Shown: positions 1 through 8,480 of the stretch, one piece after another | Layout: each line of letters begins with the position of its first letter | Numbering within the stretch: the first letter of the stretch is position 1 | Assembly: GCF_900114115.1 (NCBI RefSeq) | Contig: NZ_FORX01000004.1 | Span: 1 to 64,000 of the forward strand | From: Desulfomicrobium apsheronum | GTDB taxonomy: Bacteria; Desulfobacterota; Desulfovibrionia; Desulfovibrionales; Desulfomicrobiaceae | DNA length: 64,000 nucleotides | Direction: 5' to 3' | Notes under the pieces: generated by a model | What the model was told of the DNA's origin: nothing | The model's database searches: none | The model's input: only the letters and a program-made list of their open reading frames with translations | Program-made: the position numbers and the translations under genes

Positions 1-36
1 AATTTGGTCCGCCAACTGACGAACGTCTGAAAGACA

Positions 37-192
37 TCAGCGACCTTTCGGATTCTTTTCAGCACACTGGCACCCACCAGCCTTTTTTTCGTTCATGATA
101 CGTTCAAAAATTGTAGATTTTCCTTTTTGAATAACATCCTGCTCAATATCGTCGGATGTATAGCCAAAACAATAGCATACGAGTTCTGACAT
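37..192 (-). CDS. BFD-like [2Fe-2S]-binding small protein
   Basis: A 51-residue ORF that starts MSELVCYCFGYT and ends KNPKGR. The paired cysteines C6-x-C8 near the start and C41-x-C43 near the end, with CFGYT after the first pair, match the bacterioferritin-associated-ferredoxin-like [2Fe-2S] domain also seen in the N-terminal part of CopZ-type proteins. It is probably a small electron carrier or metal-delivery protein in the cytoplasm. It lies downstream of the aldehyde oxidoreductase gene on the same strand, but a strong terminator separates them, so it is probably a separate transcript. Its substrate or partner cannot be read from the sequence. Confidence 0.7.
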   Translation of the reverse strand: MSELVCYCFGYTSDDIEQDVIQKGKSTIFERIMNEKKAGGCQCAEKNPKGR

Positions 193-320
193 AATCAAAC
201 TCCTTAAAGAAATTTTCCGATGAATGCATGATTTTCTCTGAATTGATTACGGCCAGGATGACGGCGATGTCAATTTTTGGCTCTGACGTCGGAAGGAATT
301 TTTCAACACGCTGTTAGAAA

Positions 321-357
321 TAAAAAAAGCCCTCCGGGCGCAAAAGCGCCCGGAGGG
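321..357 (-). terminator. Rho-independent terminator of the mop operon
   Basis: An 11-bp perfect stem (CCTCCGGGCGC / GCGCCCGGAGG, 331-355) with an AAAA loop. On the minus strand it is followed by a run of seven T. It lies 18 bases past the stop codon of the aldehyde oxidoreductase gene. Confidence 0.9.
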
Positions 358-372
358 AGGTTGACCAGGTCA

Positions 373-3090
373 TTATTTCTTCATTGCAGCCAGGATTTTC
401 TCCGGCAGCGCGGGAATCTCGCGCACACGAGCGCCGCAGGCGTTGTACACGGCATTCAGGACCGCTGCGTGAGGAGCGGTCAGAGGCATTTCACCGACAC
501 CGGAAGCACCGAAGGGACCGGCGGGACGCGGGGTCTCCACATAGGTGATGTCCATGGAGTCCGGGATGTCCTTGATGTAGGGGATACCGGCGCCGCGCAT
601 GGTGGCATGCTTCTTCAGGTCCTCGTAATCCTCGGTCAGCGCCAGGCCGATGCCCTGGGCCAAGCCGCCGTAAATCTGGCCGTCGACCAGGGAGTAGTTG
701 TTGACCTTGCCGATGTCGCCGACAATGGCCATCTTTTCGACCGTGGTCTTGCCGGTGGCGGCTTCGACAGCGACCTCGGACAGGAACAGGCCGTACATGT
801 AACAGCAGAAGGGGCTACCCTGGCCGTTGGCGTCGCAATCCTTGGCAGGAGCGGTCCACTTGCCGTTATACTTCGTAGGCAGCTTTTCGGCGACCATCTC
901 ATCGTAGGTGCGGAATCCGCCGGAAGGCTTCTTCATGGCTTTGACCAGCTGTTCGCAGGCGTTGATGATGGCCTGTCCGCCCATGACCTGGGAGCGGCTA
1001 CCGCCTGCAGGGCCGGTGTTGGGAGCCACGCGGGTGTCGTTCATGACCAGACGGATCTTGTCGGGCGTGATGCCCAGCGGCCTTAAGGCCTCGTGAGCCG
1101 TGCCCAGGGTGCCCATGTCGGCACCCTGGCCGTGATCCTGCCAGCAGTCGTAGATGGTGACGGTGCCGTCGGCCATCAGTTCGGCATCGGCGGCGGCGGA
1201 GTCGGCGCCGTCAAGGCCTGCGCCGTAAATGCCCAGGGCGACACCCACGCCGCGCTTGACTTCGGCGGTGGAGGCAGCGGCGGCGCGCTTCTTGGCTTCC
1301 TCGTACTTGGGCCGCATGATGTCGAACATCTCGGGCAGGCTGTACACTTCAGGATCCTGACCCGTGGGGGTGGTGGAACCCTTGCGGTAGATGTTCTTGT
1401 AGCGCAGCTCGAAAGGATCAATGCCCAGCTTTTCGGCCAGTTCGTCCATCAGGGTCTCGGACGGGAACTCGGATTCCGGAGCGCCGTAACCACGGAACGC
1501 AGCGCCCCAGCAGTGGTTGGTGCAGACGGTGCGGCCTTCGCCGCGAATGTTCGCGATGTCGTAACCGGCGCCGATGTACTGGGCTCCGCGCAGGGTCAGC
1601 AGGTCACCGAACTCGGAGTACGGGCCGTGGTCGACGGTCCAATCGGTTTCCATGCCCAGAAGCTTGCCGTCCTTCGTGGAGGCCAGGCGCATGTTGGTCC
1701 AGAACGGAGAGCGCTTGCCGGTGTAGGCCTGCTGCTGACGATAGTCGTATACCAGATTCACGGGACGACCGGTGGCCAGGGCGGCGGCGCCGACAAGGGC
1801 TTCCAGGGTCGGGCTGAACTTATAACCGAAGGTGCCGCCGGCGGGATTCTGAACCAGGTGCAGCTGATCGGGTTCCAGACCGAGGCCGGGAGCGATCATG
1901 TACAGGTGCAGGTGCAAACCGATGGACTTGGAGTGAATGATCAGCTTTCCTTCGTCATCGATGTACGCAAAGCCGCAGTCGGGCTCGATGGGCAGATGGG
2001 GCTGGCGGGAGGTGTAGTAGCTGCCTTCCACGACCACATCGGCCTTGTCGAAGATGGGAGCGGTCTCGGCGCCCTTGGCGATCTTCTGGATGTAGTAGAC
2101 GTTGGGCGTGCCGGGATGAATCTCGATGGCGTCCTCGGCCATGGCCGCCGGAGCGCTCATGTATTCGGGCAACTGCTCGATCTCCACCTTGACGGCCTTG
2201 GCAGCGGCCTTGGCCTGCTCCTCGGTGTCGGCGCAGACGATGGCGATGGCGTCACCGTACTGGAAGATCTTCTCGTCGCACAGGATCGGACGATCCCAGC
2301 CGTCACCCTTGTTGGTGGGGAAGGTAATCAGACCGGTGATGCGGTTCTTGCCCTTCACATCCTTGTGGGTGACGACCTTGAACACGCCGGGCAGCTTCTC
2401 GGCTTCGGTGGTGTCGATGGACAGGATCTTGGCGTGGGACACTTCGGCCTGCACCATGGCACACTGCAGAGTGCCGGCGGGCAGCTTCAGGCCCAGATCA
2501 GCGCCGAAATCCAGGGTTCCCGTGACCTTGCTCAAGGCCGAGGGACGGGGGTAGCGAGTGCCCCAGACACTGCCGTCGGCAGGCATCTTGAATTCGAGGT
2601 CGGCCGCGCTCTTTTCGCCGCGTAGCACCTTGGCCGCGTCCATGACGGCGTCCACCAGCGGCTTGTAGCCGGTGCAGCGGCAGGCGTTGCGATGCTTCTG
2701 AAACCAGTCGCGGACGTCGTCGCGGGTCGGGCTGGGGTTGGTGTCCAGCAGGCCCTTGGCCGAGACGATGAAGCCCGGGGAACAGAATCCGCACTGGGCA
2801 GCGCCGTGGAGCATCCAGGCGAGCTGCAGCGGGTGCGGGTTGGCCGGGGTGCCGATGCCTTCGATGGTGGTGATCTCGGCACCGTCGTCGACGCGTTTCA
2901 TCTTGGTCGCGCAGGCGCGCACGACCTTGCCGTCCATGATGACGCTGCACGCTCCGCACTGACCTTCGCCGCAGCCGACCTTGGTGCCGGTCAGGCCGAT
3001 GCTTTTCCTGATCACGTTGACCAGGGTGTCTTCCGCGTCGACCACCAGATTCCTGCGGATGCCATTGACCACAATTTGCTTCTTAATCAT
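373..3090 (-). CDS. mop: Aldehyde oxidoreductase, Mop type (molybdopterin, 2x[2Fe-2S])
   Basis: A 905-residue xanthine-oxidase-family enzyme that oxidises aldehydes to carboxylic acids with a molybdopterin-cytosine-dinucleotide cofactor. The plant-type [2Fe-2S] ligands lie at C40, C45, C48 and C60 and the second cluster at C100, C103, C137 and C139, the same numbering as the D. gigas enzyme (907 residues). The large molybdenum domain ends with GVGEMPL; its Glu, about residue 867, corresponds to the catalytic Glu869 of D. gigas. The start MIKKQIVVNG is chosen because GGAGGA lies just upstream and because it fits the cysteine numbering. It is downstream of a MoeA-like gene (54 bases apart), probably co-transcribed. 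Aldehyde oxidation here may link to acetaldehyde made by the isethionate lyase further along, which is inference. Confidence 0.95.
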   Translation of the reverse strand: MIKKQIVVNGIRRNLVVDAEDTLVNVIRKSIGLTGTKVGCGEGQCGACSVIMDGKVVRACATKMKRVDDGAEITTIEGIGTPANPHPLQLAWMLHGAAQCGFCSPGFIVSAKGLLDTNPSPTRDDVRDWFQKHRNACRCTGYKPLVDAVMDAAKVLRGEKSAADLEFKMPADGSVWGTRYPRPSALSKVTGTLDFGADLGLKLPAGTLQCAMVQAEVSHAKILSIDTTEAEKLPGVFKVVTHKDVKGKNRITGLITFPTNKGDGWDRPILCDEKIFQYGDAIAIVCADTEEQAKAAAKAVKVEIEQLPEYMSAPAAMAEDAIEIHPGTPNVYYIQKIAKGAETAPIFDKADVVVEGSYYTSRQPHLPIEPDCGFAYIDDEGKLIIHSKSIGLHLHLYMIAPGLGLEPDQLHLVQNPAGGTFGYKFSPTLEALVGAAALATGRPVNLVYDYRQQQAYTGKRSPFWTNMRLASTKDGKLLGMETDWTVDHGPYSEFGDLLTLRGAQYIGAGYDIANIRGEGRTVCTNHCWGAAFRGYGAPESEFPSETLMDELAEKLGIDPFELRYKNIYRKGSTTPTGQDPEVYSLPEMFDIMRPKYEEAKKRAAAASTAEVKRGVGVALGIYGAGLDGADSAAADAELMADGTVTIYDCWQDHGQGADMGTLGTAHEALRPLGITPDKIRLVMNDTRVAPNTGPAGGSRSQVMGGQAIINACEQLVKAMKKPSGGFRTYDEMVAEKLPTKYNGKWTAPAKDCDANGQGSPFCCYMYGLFLSEVAVEAATGKTTVEKMAIVGDIGKVNNYSLVDGQIYGGLAQGIGLALTEDYEDLKKHATMRGAGIPYIKDIPDSMDITYVETPRPAGPFGASGVGEMPLTAPHAAVLNAVYNACGARVREIPALPEKILAAMKK

Positions 3091-3144
3091 TCCGGTTCCT
3101 CCAAATAACAATGTGAATGTTCGAACAGAATCTGCGTGGGGACG

Positions 3145-4167
3145 CTAGAGTTTGCCGAAGCCGCAGGCCGGGTAGTGGCAACTGGGACAGCTTTCGCACA
3201 GACCTCCGTGACCGAACGCAACAATATCCTTCCGCTCCAAACGCTCCCCGGTCAGCAGACGGGGCACGATCAGATCGAAAATACTGGCTTTGTAGTACAT
3301 GACGCATCCCGGCAGTCCGACCACGGGCACGTCATCCAGATAGGCGAGCATGAACATGGCGCCGGGATAGGTGGGCGCGCCGTATGAAACGACCCGGGCC
3401 CCGGTCGCCCTGATGGCCGCCGGGGTCTGATCGTCGGGGTCGACGCTCATGCCGCCCGTGACGGCGATGAAATCTGCGCCCCGCTCTTTGAGGCCCATAA
3501 TGGCCTGGGCTGTCATCTCGACCTGGTCCGAGACGAAAACTTGGTCCAGAACGGTGGATCCAAGACCTTCGAATTTCTTCCTGAGCACCGGCCCGAAGCC
3601 ATCCTTGATGCGGCCGGTGTAAACCTCGCTGCCCGTCGTCACCACGCCGACACGCGTGGGCTTCAGGGGGCGGACCTCGATGAGCGGAGCATGCTCGCGA
3701 CAAACGCCCTCGGCCTCCTGCAGCAACTCTTCCGGCACGGCCAGCGGGATGACCCGCGTGCCGCCGAGCACCCTGCCCGACTTCACGAACTGACCGGTGT
3801 GGATAGTGCCAAAAGTCACGTCGGTGATGGAATTGAGGCGGAAAAGTCCTTCCACGTCGATGGACAGAACGCCGTCGTGGGCGGCGGTGAGCGTCGATTT
3901 GCCCTCGCTTGGCGAACTGAATGTGATGCCCTGCCCGGCCGCTGCCCGGGCCAGACGCAGGGCGCATTCATCCTCATGGACGTATCCGTCTCTGGGATCA
4001 AAAACATAAAGATGGGCCTTGCCGATATCGAGCAAGGTGGAGATGTCATGCGGCCCGACAATGTGCCCGCGCCGAAAGGCGGGTCCCTTGGCCTCGCCGG
4101 GAACGATGCGCGTGATGTCATGACAAAGAACGGTGCCGACAGCCTCTTCAACGGGGATGGATTTCAT
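3145..4167 (-). CDS. MoeA-like molybdopterin-binding protein with C-terminal four-cysteine motif
   Basis: A 340-residue protein of the MoeA/CinA molybdopterin-binding superfamily. The central MoCF-type domain shows VGVVTTGSEVYTG and AVTGGMSVDPDDQTPAAI, the regions that bind molybdopterin and the nucleotide. The N-terminus MKSIPVEEAVGTVLCHDITRI is typical of the family and fixes the start; a longer start at 4227 (MSKMTCF) is less likely. The C-terminus adds HGGLCESCPSCHYPACGFGKL, a CxxCxxCxxxxC cluster absent from standard MoeA, which suggests a bound metal or Fe-S cluster. Placement directly before mop suggests a role in metal insertion or cofactor delivery to that enzyme. A TunR-like operator lies about 290 bases upstream. 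Confidence 0.85.
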   Translation of the reverse strand: MKSIPVEEAVGTVLCHDITRIVPGEAKGPAFRRGHIVGPHDISTLLDIGKAHLYVFDPRDGYVHEDECALRLARAAAGQGITFSSPSEGKSTLTAAHDGVLSIDVEGLFRLNSITDVTFGTIHTGQFVKSGRVLGGTRVIPLAVPEELLQEAEGVCREHAPLIEVRPLKPTRVGVVTTGSEVYTGRIKDGFGPVLRKKFEGLGSTVLDQVFVSDQVEMTAQAIMGLKERGADFIAVTGGMSVDPDDQTPAAIRATGARVVSYGAPTYPGAMFMLAYLDDVPVVGLPGCVMYYKASIFDLIVPRLLTGERLERKDIVAFGHGGLCESCPSCHYPACGFGKL

Positions 4168-4460
4168 CGCATGTCCAAAATATATCTTGATTGGCATTTT
4201 AATATTAAAACATGTCATTTTTGACATATTTTAAGGCCTGAGCAACCTTAACCACCTATTATCATGTGCAAATCATTCTTTCTGAAGATGCCTCGCCGCA
4301 TCGAAACAATGGAGGCTGCCAAGTCGAACGAAATCACTATGTCACAAGTGGCATATCGACGCATAAAGGCAAAAACAAGGCCAATATGCTTGAATTATCG
4401 CTCCATAATTTTGCAACATATTTATTTAATTGAAAATATAACTTTTCAACGCAAAGACTC

Positions 4461-4488
4461 AGTCACTCTTTGATGTCGATTCGTGTCC
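4461..4488. promoter_or_regulatory. Putative TunR-type operator (copy 1, degenerate)
   Basis: AGTCACT at 4461-4467 and CGTGTCC at 4482-4488, separated by 14 bases. Spacing and half-sites match the three better copies at 16980, 18663 and 22930, with one mismatch in each half. It lies in the 528-base gap between the MoeA-like gene (reading left) and the NifX-like gene (reading right), so it could control both. The rest of this gap is AT-rich, and I see no other gene in it. Confidence 0.5.
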
Positions 4489-4695
4489 GCACGTGGCCGA
4501 ATTGTCCCAAATGGAACCACCCGAAACAGGAAAAATGAGACAGAATGACACACAAGCCATGAAGGATTCCAGCCTGAACTAGCGAACCGCCCTCCCAGGC
4601 ATGGCCTGTGTTCCCGGCAGGATTCGATCTCGACATATGTCGAAAAAGGCACAATAAATGCTTGGCTCTGCCATCAAAACATCAAAGGAGAACTC

Positions 4696-5100
4696 ATGAA
4701 TATTGCAGTAAGCGCCGCAGGAGCATCCCTGGCCAGTCCGGTTTTCGAAGAATTCTCGAAAACTCCGTTTCTGCTGATCGTGAATGTGGAGACGATGGAA
4801 TGCACCAGCATTCCGCACGACAAGTCCGGGCAGGGGTCGCAGATCGCCTTGGCCGAAATGATCCTGCAACACCGCTGTGAAGCGTTGATCACCGGCAAGC
4901 TCGAAGAGGATGTTTTCAAGATTCTGGCGGACGACCACGTGACCCGATTTTTCGGGTCGGGCCTGTCTGCGGAAGAGGCCCTCATGGCCATGGAGAGACG
5001 GAAACTAAAGCTGATCCGCAACCCTGAAGGGACGGATGAATGCAACGAAAATCATCACGAACTTGAAGAATTGCAGGTCTGTAGCGGCCACCAGCATTGA
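4696..5100 (+). CDS. NifX/NifB-like dinitrogenase Fe-Mo cofactor family protein
   Basis: A 134-residue single-domain protein of the NifX/NafY/NifB C-terminal fold (dinitrogenase iron-molybdenum cofactor biosynthesis family). Typical features are the N-terminus MNIAVSAAGASLASPV, the central ILQHRCEALITGKLEEDVFKIL strand-helix unit, and the later FFGSGLSAEEAL, where the family has a conserved Gly-rich turn. The start has a strong AAAGGAG site. No nitrogenase genes are in the window; homologues in sulfate reducers often sit near Mo or Fe-S genes and may carry or store metal clusters. It converges with the ModE-like gene. The exact ligand is unknown. Confidence 0.75.
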   Translation: MNIAVSAAGASLASPVFEEFSKTPFLLIVNVETMECTSIPHDKSGQGSQIALAEMILQHRCEALITGKLEEDVFKILADDHVTRFFGSGLSAEEALMAMERRKLKLIRNPEGTDECNENHHELEELQVCSGHQH

Positions 5101-5131
5101 AAGTGGGGCCCGGTGGATCATCGGCACAGGC

Positions 5132-5551
5132 TCAATGTCTGTTTCGATGGTCCGCCGGAACTTCTATATGCCCGGACGCGTGCGGTCTGACCTTCTTTTC
5201 GGAAAAGCTTTGCACGCCTTGGGCGAAAATGACCCGGGCCTCGGCCACGGCAGTTCTCTCCACGGCTTCGAACCAGGCGCTGAACTTGTCCCGGTATCGC
5301 CGACCGGCCGGAGTCAGGCGGTATCCACCGCGCTTGGTGCCGAGCATCTCGACAAGCTCCTCGCCCACGGCTTCCTCCGTGGCCCGGAGTTTCCCCCAGG
5401 CCGCCCGGTAGGACATGCCCAGGGACTCGGCGGCCTTGCGCAGGGAGCCATGCTCCTCGATCCTGTCGAGAAGCATGAGTCGCCCCATGCCGAAATAGAC
5501 GTTCTCGCCCGACTCCAGCCACAGATGCATCCGAACGGTTGGTGTCTTCAT
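5132..5551 (-). CDS. ModE-like winged-helix regulator (DNA-binding domain only)
   Basis: A 139-residue protein with a LysR/ModE-type winged helix: LLDRIEEHGSLRKAAESLGMSYRAAWGKL followed by a wing, GGYRLTPAGRRY. It lacks the C-terminal Mop/TOBE domains that bind molybdate in full-length ModE, so it may act constitutively or need a partner. The start MKTPTVRMHLW has GAGGA upstream and lies 8 bases after the stop of the FmdE-MoeA fusion gene, so the two are probably one transcript. Control of Mo/W enzyme genes is inferred from context. Confidence 0.8.
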   Translation of the reverse strand: MKTPTVRMHLWLESGENVYFGMGRLMLLDRIEEHGSLRKAAESLGMSYRAAWGKLRATEEAVGEELVEMLGTKRGGYRLTPAGRRYRDKFSAWFEAVERTAVAEARVIFAQGVQSFSEKKVRPHASGHIEVPADHRNRH

Positions 5552-5559
5552 GGCAATCC

Positions 5560-7242
5560 TCACTTTCCAAATGGACATTTGGGATAGGTGCAGCGTTTGC
5601 ACTGCATGCACAGCCCGCCGTGACCAAGCCTGGCCAGCTCGCGGCGGGACGGAGACATCCCGGCCAGAATTCTCGGCAACAGCAGATCAAGGCTCGTTGT
5701 CTTGAAATACAGGGCGCAGGCCGGAACGCCGATCAGCTCCACTCCCCCGATCGAGCCCAGAAGCGTCATGGCCCCCGGCAGGATGGGCGTGCCGTAGCGC
5801 AGGTTTTCCAGACCGGCATCGACAAGCCCCTGCCGGGTCACATCTCCGGGATCCACCGACAAACCGGCCGTGGTCACGATCAGCTCGACGCCGCGATCGA
5901 GCATGTCCTGCACGCCCCGGCAAATGAGCTTACGATCGTCAGGCACGATGTCCGTGGCCACCACGGGGCAGCCGTAGGCCTCGACCTTGGCGGTGATGAT
6001 GGGAATAAAGCGGTCCTCGACCAGGCCCTTGAACACTTCCGTGCCCGTGACTAGGATGCCGACCCTGCGTTTGCCGAAAGGACGCACGCTGACAGCGGGA
6101 CCGCCGCCCAAGGTGCGCAGCGCCTCGCCGAGCGTATCCCGGCCAAGATAGAGCGGAATGGCACGCGTGGCCGCGATCTGCTGTCCCTTTTCGACCACGC
6201 TGAAGGCGTGACGGGTGGCGCACATGACGCCGGGGATGGCGTTCAGCTCTTCGAGCGCCTCCTCGTTTATGGTCACAAGTCCTCCGTGCCGGGCGACCAT
6301 GGTGATCTTGCCTTCGCGGGGCTCTCCCGAGCAGTCCACCCCGTCTCCCGCCACAGCCGCGGCCAGCAGTCTCGCCGCATCGTCCTCATGGACCCAGCGC
6401 GATTCCTCCAGCTCCTCTTCCTCCACATAGACTTCGAACCGGCCCATGCGCTGCAGACGGCAGACATCACCCACATCGAGCACCTGCCCGCGCGTGAAAG
6501 CGGCGTCCTTGCTCACGCCCGGATCGATGCAGGTCATGTCGTGCAGGGTCTTCTCGCCCACTGCTTCCTCGGCCGCGACCACCCGGAGTTTTGGTCCGTC
6601 AAAGCCCAGTTCGCGCAGATCATGGCCTCCGATCCAGCCCATGTAGGGAGACTCGCCCCGACAGGACCGGCAAACAGAGCCATCCCGGGCCGGATAGGCC
6701 TGACCACAGGAAGGACAGGCCGCGATGGCCCCCTTGCCGCGCCCTCCCATGAATTCCGGTCGAAGCGCGATCTCCTTCACGGAACAGATGGATGCCCCCG
6801 CCATGCGGATCTCCTCGCGCAGGCGGTCACTGTCCTGTTCCTTTTTGGGCTTGAGCTTGAAAAGCCACTCGCGGATAGTCGGGTAAGGCGTAAGCAGGTC
6901 CGTCTCCACGGCCACGCGCACGCCCTTGCCGGTGAACTTGTCGAAAAGAGAGACAGCGTAAAGGCCAAGATGGAAAATTCGCAGCCAGCCGTTGCCCACC
7001 GTGCAAGGGGTCAGCATCTGCACGGCGTCCGGCAGACACCAGGCCGTTTCGGAGATGGCGTCGAAAAGGATTCCCTCGGCGATATGGCTTTTCGCCTCGT
7101 GGACCATGAACCCGCCCAGTATCAGGCCTGGCGCGGCATATCCGTGAAAGCGTCCCGCCGCCGCGATGAATTCGTCTACGGTGTACGGACCAATGACGGG
7201 GCTGGCATAACTCAGGGCTGAAGATCCGTCGGGCATGTTCAT
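5560..7242 (-). CDS. FmdE domain fused to MoeA-like molybdopterin-binding protein
   Basis: A 560-residue fusion. Residues about 10-160 resemble FmdE, the subunit E family of formylmethanofuran dehydrogenase (FIAAAGRFHGYAAPGLILGG). A CPSCGQAYPARDGSVCRSC zinc ribbon follows, then a MoeA-like half with VGILVTGTEVFKGLVEDRF and TTAGLSVDPGDVTRQGLV. The C-terminus HGGLCMQCKRCTYPKCPFGK repeats the four-cysteine tail of the protein at 3145-4167, so the two are paralogues. It is probably cytoplasmic and involved in cofactor maturation for W or Mo enzymes such as the adjacent formate dehydrogenase. The ATG at 7242 is preferred over a TTG at 7254 because GGAG is correctly spaced before it. Confidence 0.8.
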   Translation of the reverse strand: MNMPDGSSALSYASPVIGPYTVDEFIAAAGRFHGYAAPGLILGGFMVHEAKSHIAEGILFDAISETAWCLPDAVQMLTPCTVGNGWLRIFHLGLYAVSLFDKFTGKGVRVAVETDLLTPYPTIREWLFKLKPKKEQDSDRLREEIRMAGASICSVKEIALRPEFMGGRGKGAIAACPSCGQAYPARDGSVCRSCRGESPYMGWIGGHDLRELGFDGPKLRVVAAEEAVGEKTLHDMTCIDPGVSKDAAFTRGQVLDVGDVCRLQRMGRFEVYVEEEELEESRWVHEDDAARLLAAAVAGDGVDCSGEPREGKITMVARHGGLVTINEEALEELNAIPGVMCATRHAFSVVEKGQQIAATRAIPLYLGRDTLGEALRTLGGGPAVSVRPFGKRRVGILVTGTEVFKGLVEDRFIPIITAKVEAYGCPVVATDIVPDDRKLICRGVQDMLDRGVELIVTTAGLSVDPGDVTRQGLVDAGLENLRYGTPILPGAMTLLGSIGGVELIGVPACALYFKTTSLDLLLPRILAGMSPSRRELARLGHGGLCMQCKRCTYPKCPFGK

Positions 7243-7535
7243 GGGCGGCTCCAAATATGAAATTTTATGTCATGTCGCGCAGGAACATATCATGGAACCA
7301 TCCCGCCGCAACGCCCCCGTGCTGCACAACCTATCGCTTTGGCCCCGTCCTTGAATTTTACAACTACTCAAATTTATTAATTTTTTATCCCTAAAGACAA
7401 ATTATTGCATCTTTTTGACACAACCGCGTGAAACTCGCCTACCATTATGCCTTGTTAGACATGATTGTTTGTGACAAAAACGCCGATAACGCATCCACTC
7501 TACCTGAACACATTGGCGATTCGGCACGGCAGGGC

Positions 7536-8378
7536 ATGGCAAAAATAAACATAATTAGCTTCAATAGCTTGACTTTCACGGAGAAGTCCGCACGAAAATT
7601 CCTTTTGGATTTTTGCTGGAAAAACCATCAAAGGTATTGCCCGAGCTGCAAAAACCGCAAACTCTATCGCCTCGCCGACGGCAGGCGCAGATGCGGCCGC
7701 TGCGGGTACACCTTTCATGACTTCAGCCGTCGCTTCCTGAATCGCTGCGCCTTCACCTCAAGGCAATGGCTCTGGTTCCTGAAACTTTTCGCGCTGGACA
7801 TCGCTCCGGTCTGCATCGCAGCCGAGATGGACGTGAATTACGCGACCATCCTGAAAGCCGCCGATACCGTGCGCCGGGCCATAGTGGCCCAGGCGCTGGA
7901 CGCCGATGGACTCTACGAGGCGGGCGTGTGGCCCGGCCCGGGCAATCCCATGCCCGCAGCGGCGATCGTGAATGCCCCGGTCTTCGGCATCATCGAACTG
8001 GGCGGCGTGGCCATCTGCGACCTCATGCCATCCCTAAGCGCTGAAAATCTGCTGCATTTCAAAATCAATTTCTGCCTCAAGACGGCCAGCGTCGGCCAGG
8101 TTGTCTACACCGCGCCCTACAAGCAGTATCTGTCCCTCGTCTCCTGCGGACCCGGACTTTGGCCCGCCCGGTACATCAGGCACGCGGACAAGCGCCTGCC
8201 TGTCGAGGCCTCCCCGTTCTGGACTTTCGCCAAGCTGCGGCTGCGCCACATGCGCGGCGTACCGGCCTCGCACTTTCCGCTCTATCTGAAGGAATGCGAA
8301 CTGCGCTACAACTCCCGCGACCAGGATCTCGTGCCCATCCTGGCCCAGATGCTGTGCATGTTCGTGCCCCGCAAATGA
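7536..8378 (+). CDS. Transposase-derived protein (IS1595/ISXO2-like) with lost catalytic residues
   Basis: About 280 residues. An N-terminal zinc ribbon (CPSCKNRK ... CGRCGYTFHD) is followed by a domain collinear with IS1595/ISXO2 transposases, ending YLKECELRYNSR like the family's YLKEFEFRFNxR. The acidic positions look lost: the family's DExYxGG is replaced by DADGLYEAG, the TD before the central Y is YTAPYKQY, and the H-N-x-E-x-FW segment reads LPVEASPFW. No flanking inverted repeats or target duplication are evident. It may be a domesticated DNA-binding protein controlling the divergent FmdE-MoeA operon or fdh genes; that is inference. The start is uncertain: ATG at 7536 or a GTG at 7428. 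Confidence 0.65.
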   Translation: MAKINIISFNSLTFTEKSARKFLLDFCWKNHQRYCPSCKNRKLYRLADGRRRCGRCGYTFHDFSRRFLNRCAFTSRQWLWFLKLFALDIAPVCIAAEMDVNYATILKAADTVRRAIVAQALDADGLYEAGVWPGPGNPMPAAAIVNAPVFGIIELGGVAICDLMPSLSAENLLHFKINFCLKTASVGQVVYTAPYKQYLSLVSCGPGLWPARYIRHADKRLPVEASPFWTFAKLRLRHMRGVPASHFPLYLKECELRYNSRDQDLVPILAQMLCMFVPRK

Positions 8379-8480
8379 GGCGGCGTGGGCTTGCGGGTTG
8401 GAATGAAAGCGGCCGCCAACGGACTCGCCCAGTCCATTGACGGCCCATCACCGAAGGAGGAGGGTGAAGAATATGAAAAG

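Noticed and set aside
1093-2625. Long plus-strand frame (510 codons) over the aldehyde oxidoreductase gene
   Set aside because: It is an opposite-strand shadow of mop, Gly/Ala/Val/Asp-rich with no domain likeness and no ribosome site; mop itself has full cofactor motifs.
4264-4473. Small plus-strand gene in the MoeA-NifX gap
   Set aside because: No ribosome site and no likeness to any family; the stretch is AT-rich promoter sequence.
7428-8378. Active insertion sequence
   Set aside because: No terminal inverted repeats or target duplication were found and the catalytic acidic residues appear changed.
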